Below are positions 51,260-52,620 of a stretch of 52,620 nt of DNA, in pieces; position 1 is the first letter of the stretch, and every line of letters begins with the position of its first letter. The notes under the pieces were generated by a model. That model was not told the origin of the DNA. It saw only the letters and a list, made by a program, of their open reading frames with translations, and ran no database searches. Source of the DNA: Asticcacaulis benevestitus DSM 16100 = ATCC BAA-896 (lineage in GTDB: Bacteria; Pseudomonadota; Alphaproteobacteria; Caulobacterales; Caulobacteraceae); assembly GCF_000376105.1 (NCBI RefSeq), contig NZ_AQWM01000025.1, forward strand, positions 194-52,813, given 5' to 3'. Both the position numbers and the translations under genes were made by a program.

Positions 51260-51377
51260 CTCTCCCGACGCGCATGTGAATTGCTATTCTATCTGTTGAG
51301 CGCACCGTTCACCTCCCACATGGGGGCTGGTGCCTGACATCGGGTGCCGGAAAAACAGACATCCGGGGAGGATGCGC

Positions 51378-51809
51378 ATGCTGATAAATCAGTTACTGAG
51401 TACCAAGGGGCGAGAAGTCTATACGGTCACGCCAGACGATAGCCTGGCTTCGGTCGCCGCTCTTCTTTACACGCGCAAGGTTGGGGCGTTTGTCGTGACG
51501 GATCGCGCCGGCGCCGTGGTCGGCATTGTGTCAGAGCGCGACATTGTCCGCGCGATAGCGACAACAGGCGGACAATCGCTTGGTCAGCCCGTCAGTCAGG
51601 TGATGACGCGAGAAGTGTTTTCGGCGGGACCGGGCGAAACCATTGATGCGCTTCTTGGCCATATGACGGATCGTCGTATCCGCCACTTGCCGGTGATGGA
51701 GGGCGGGCGTCTTATCGGGATTGTGTCGATCGGTGATTTGGTCAAGGCCAAGATTGCCGCTAGCGAACACGAAGCCCAGACGCTTAAGGCCTATATCTCG
51801 GCGGGGTAG
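51378..51809 (+). CDS. tandem CBS-domain protein
   Basis: The 143-residue protein is a pair of CBS domains: first around LASVAALLYTRKVGAFVVTD and VVGIVSERDIVRAI, second around TIDALLGHMTDRRIRHLPVM and LIGIVSIGDLVKAK. Such modules bind adenine nucleotides and form dimers. ATG 51378 follows GGGGAGG at the best spacing; in-frame ATGs at 51330 and 51372 are less good. Confidence 0.9.
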   Translation: MLINQLLSTKGREVYTVTPDDSLASVAALLYTRKVGAFVVTDRAGAVVGIVSERDIVRAIATTGGQSLGQPVSQVMTREVFSAGPGETIDALLGHMTDRRIRHLPVMEGGRLIGIVSIGDLVKAKIAASEHEAQTLKAYISAG

Positions 51810-51986
51810 GGCATTTTTTGCTGTGTCGTGGTCAAGTCTGTGAGTAAGAGTCATTTTGTGCTTGCGCCCACAGGCTTGTCTCACTAGATACCGCGCCTCG
51901 CTGTTGATGTCCTTTAAGGGTTGCGACGAAGGCGGATCGATCCGAACGGTTTGATCATTTTGAGTCTGTAAAGATTTAATTAACGC
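51810..51986. other. gap after the CBS gene without recognised feature
   Basis: No reading frame, terminator with T tract or tRNA is visible here. The following sequence up to the window end belongs to rRNA operon control and is described separately. Confidence 0.5.
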
Positions 51987-52014
51987 TTGATGTCGTCGAA
52001 AGAAGGTATTAAAA
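51987..52014 (+). promoter_or_regulatory. possible first rRNA promoter (weak)
   Basis: TTGATG (51987-51992), 16-bp spacer, TTAAAA (52009-52014), followed by GC-rich GAGCGC. It shares AACGCTTGA with the third promoter at 52228-52236, so it is probably a diverged copy. Weak match to consensus. Confidence 0.45.
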
Positions 52015-52132
52015 GAGCGCTTCTTCTGAGTCTGACGGAAACTGACGGGGATTGTTCTTCGGAACTACCTAGTGAGGATCTGTCGTCTCAAAAGGTTGAG
52101 TTTCCGGGTTCGAATTTTTTGAATTTAGTTTC

Positions 52133-52160
52133 TTGACTGAAGAATTGGATCGGTTATAAG
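52133..52160 (+). promoter_or_regulatory. rRNA promoter, upstream copy
   Basis: TTGACT (52133-52138), 16-bp spacer, TATAAG (52155-52160), followed by GCGC-rich discriminator CGCCGCTC. A GC-rich discriminator is typical of stringently controlled stable-RNA promoters. Confidence 0.8.
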
Positions 52161-52232
52161 CGCCGCTCCGCTGTTTGAGCCTAAACGTTCGAGCGGTTTG
52201 GTTGTCGAGAAAATCTTTTTGAAAAGAAACGC

Positions 52233-52260
52233 TTGACACTAAAAAATGATGCGGTATAAG
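52233..52260 (+). promoter_or_regulatory. rRNA promoter, downstream copy
   Basis: TTGACA (52233-52238), 16-bp spacer, TATAAG (52255-52260) and the same CGCCGCTC discriminator. Both hexamers lie exactly 100 bp after those of the upstream copy. The -35 matches consensus fully. Confidence 0.85.
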
Positions 52261-52266
52261 CGCCGC

Positions 52267-52620
52267 TCTCTTCGATAACGAGATTAAGTTGTCGCTCTGG
52301 ATGGTTTAACCGCCGTTCAGTGTATCTGCTTTTTGCGCTTAGTTTTTGAGCAGCAATTACGGTCTTTGACATTGTTATATTTGGAAAGGGAATCGCAGGC
52401 GGCGGTGTTCTTGCGGAGATGTTGAGATACATTTCCATACGACACTAATTTGTTTGCGGTCTCTTTAAAAAGACAACCATTAAGGTTGGTCTGGCTTCGG
52501 CTTGATCGACCTTTGTGGGAACTCGTTAATAATTAGATTTACGCAATGTAACGCAGTAACGAACATAGGCTTTTGTTTATGTTCACATAATGCTTATGAG
52601 CAGATTAAGGTCAAAACAAC
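52267..52620 (+). ncRNA. rRNA operon leader (5' transcribed spacer before 16S)
   Basis: The region after the last promoter contains the boxB/boxA site, small hairpins (GTCT/AGAC at 52459-52474, CAACC/GGTTG at 52474-52488, GAACATA/TATGTTC at 52561-52584) and ends in GGTCAAAACAAC. Alphaproteobacterial 16S genes usually begin with CAACTTGAGAGTTTGATC, so the 16S gene should start at or just past the window end. The exact transcript start is estimated at about 7 nt after the -10. Confidence 0.75.
52337..52373 (+). promoter_or_regulatory. boxB-like hairpin and boxA antiterminator of rRNA leader
   Basis: A small hairpin GCTTA (52337-52341) / TGAGC (52347-52351) is followed after 9 nt by GGTCTTTGACATT (52361-52373), close to the rrn boxA consensus TGCTCTTTAACA. 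Together they look like a nut-type site that recruits Nus factors to stop early Rho termination. Confidence 0.7.

Noticed and set aside
52181..52438. 85-codon frame on the minus strand in the rRNA leader
   Set aside because: It covers the rRNA promoter and boxA region; no ribosome site or domain.

Overview
The window is 52.6 kb of moderately GC-rich chromosomal DNA from a stalked, holdfast-forming alphaproteobacterium of the Caulobacterales. The complete holdfast-anchor operon hfaA-hfaB-hfaD, a TipF-like flagellar positioning protein, a CheY-like protein with an arginine-rich tail of the Caulobacter Cle type, and alphaproteobacterial families such as DUF3035, DUF2093 and DUF4170 all point there. 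Asticcacaulis or a close relative is my best guess. This is inference from gene content; no 16S sequence lies inside the window.

Layout. 1-356: broken end of an IS110-family insertion sequence. 554-5549 (minus): ileS, lspA, a DUF3035 lipoprotein and an exported methyltransferase-fold protein. 5550-5906: a gap with two strong palindromes. 5907-9504: PQQ-type sugar dehydrogenase, GyrI-like protein, small exported protein, then ribF and a MaoC hydratase. 9822-14682: a motility/signalling block with CheY, CheZ, a GNAT enzyme, a HAD phosphatase, TipF and the Cle-like regulator. 14847-22005: M23 peptidase, DUF2093, xseA, a large hybrid histidine kinase, a membrane-protein/winged-helix pair behind palindromic operators, and purD. 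22108-32322: a GH5 glycosidase with a coupled small protein, then the lipid A/LPS group lpxK, waaA, DUF374 acyltransferase and an MsbA-type ABC exporter. An inverted CX5R phosphatase and a foreign-looking gene separate that group from DUF4170, an inositol-phosphatase-family gene and pmbA. 32516-42839: a GGDEF-EAL protein, ubiD, an SDR, the operon ubiA-lipoprotein-lysine methyltransferase-VOC-Sel1, a YkgJ protein and PPK2. 42892-51809: PAS protein, an unknown secreted Cys/Pro-rich protein, an M16 protease, hfaD/hfaB/hfaA, rhomboid protease and a CBS-domain protein. 51987-52620: promoters and leader of a ribosomal RNA operon whose 16S gene should begin just past the right edge.

How the genes fit together. 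Three themes recur. The first is the swimming-to-attached switch: CheY/CheZ, TipF, Cle-like protein, GGDEF-EAL protein and holdfast anchor, several of them expected to answer to cyclic di-GMP. The second is envelope building: lipid A/LPS genes, signal peptidase II with a lipoprotein substrate beside it, M23 and M16 peptidases, rhomboid. The third is housekeeping: ileS, ribF, purD, xseA, ubiA, ubiD and the rRNA operon.

The items most worth a second look are the CheZ with three CheY-docking-like peptides, the paired palindromic operators at 19842-19906, the split lipid A cluster, the 116-nt dual-coding hfaB/hfaD overlap, the unknown secreted protein at 43637-44446, and rRNA promoters repeated exactly 100 bp apart. 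I saw no clearly new defence system, CRISPR array or prophage.
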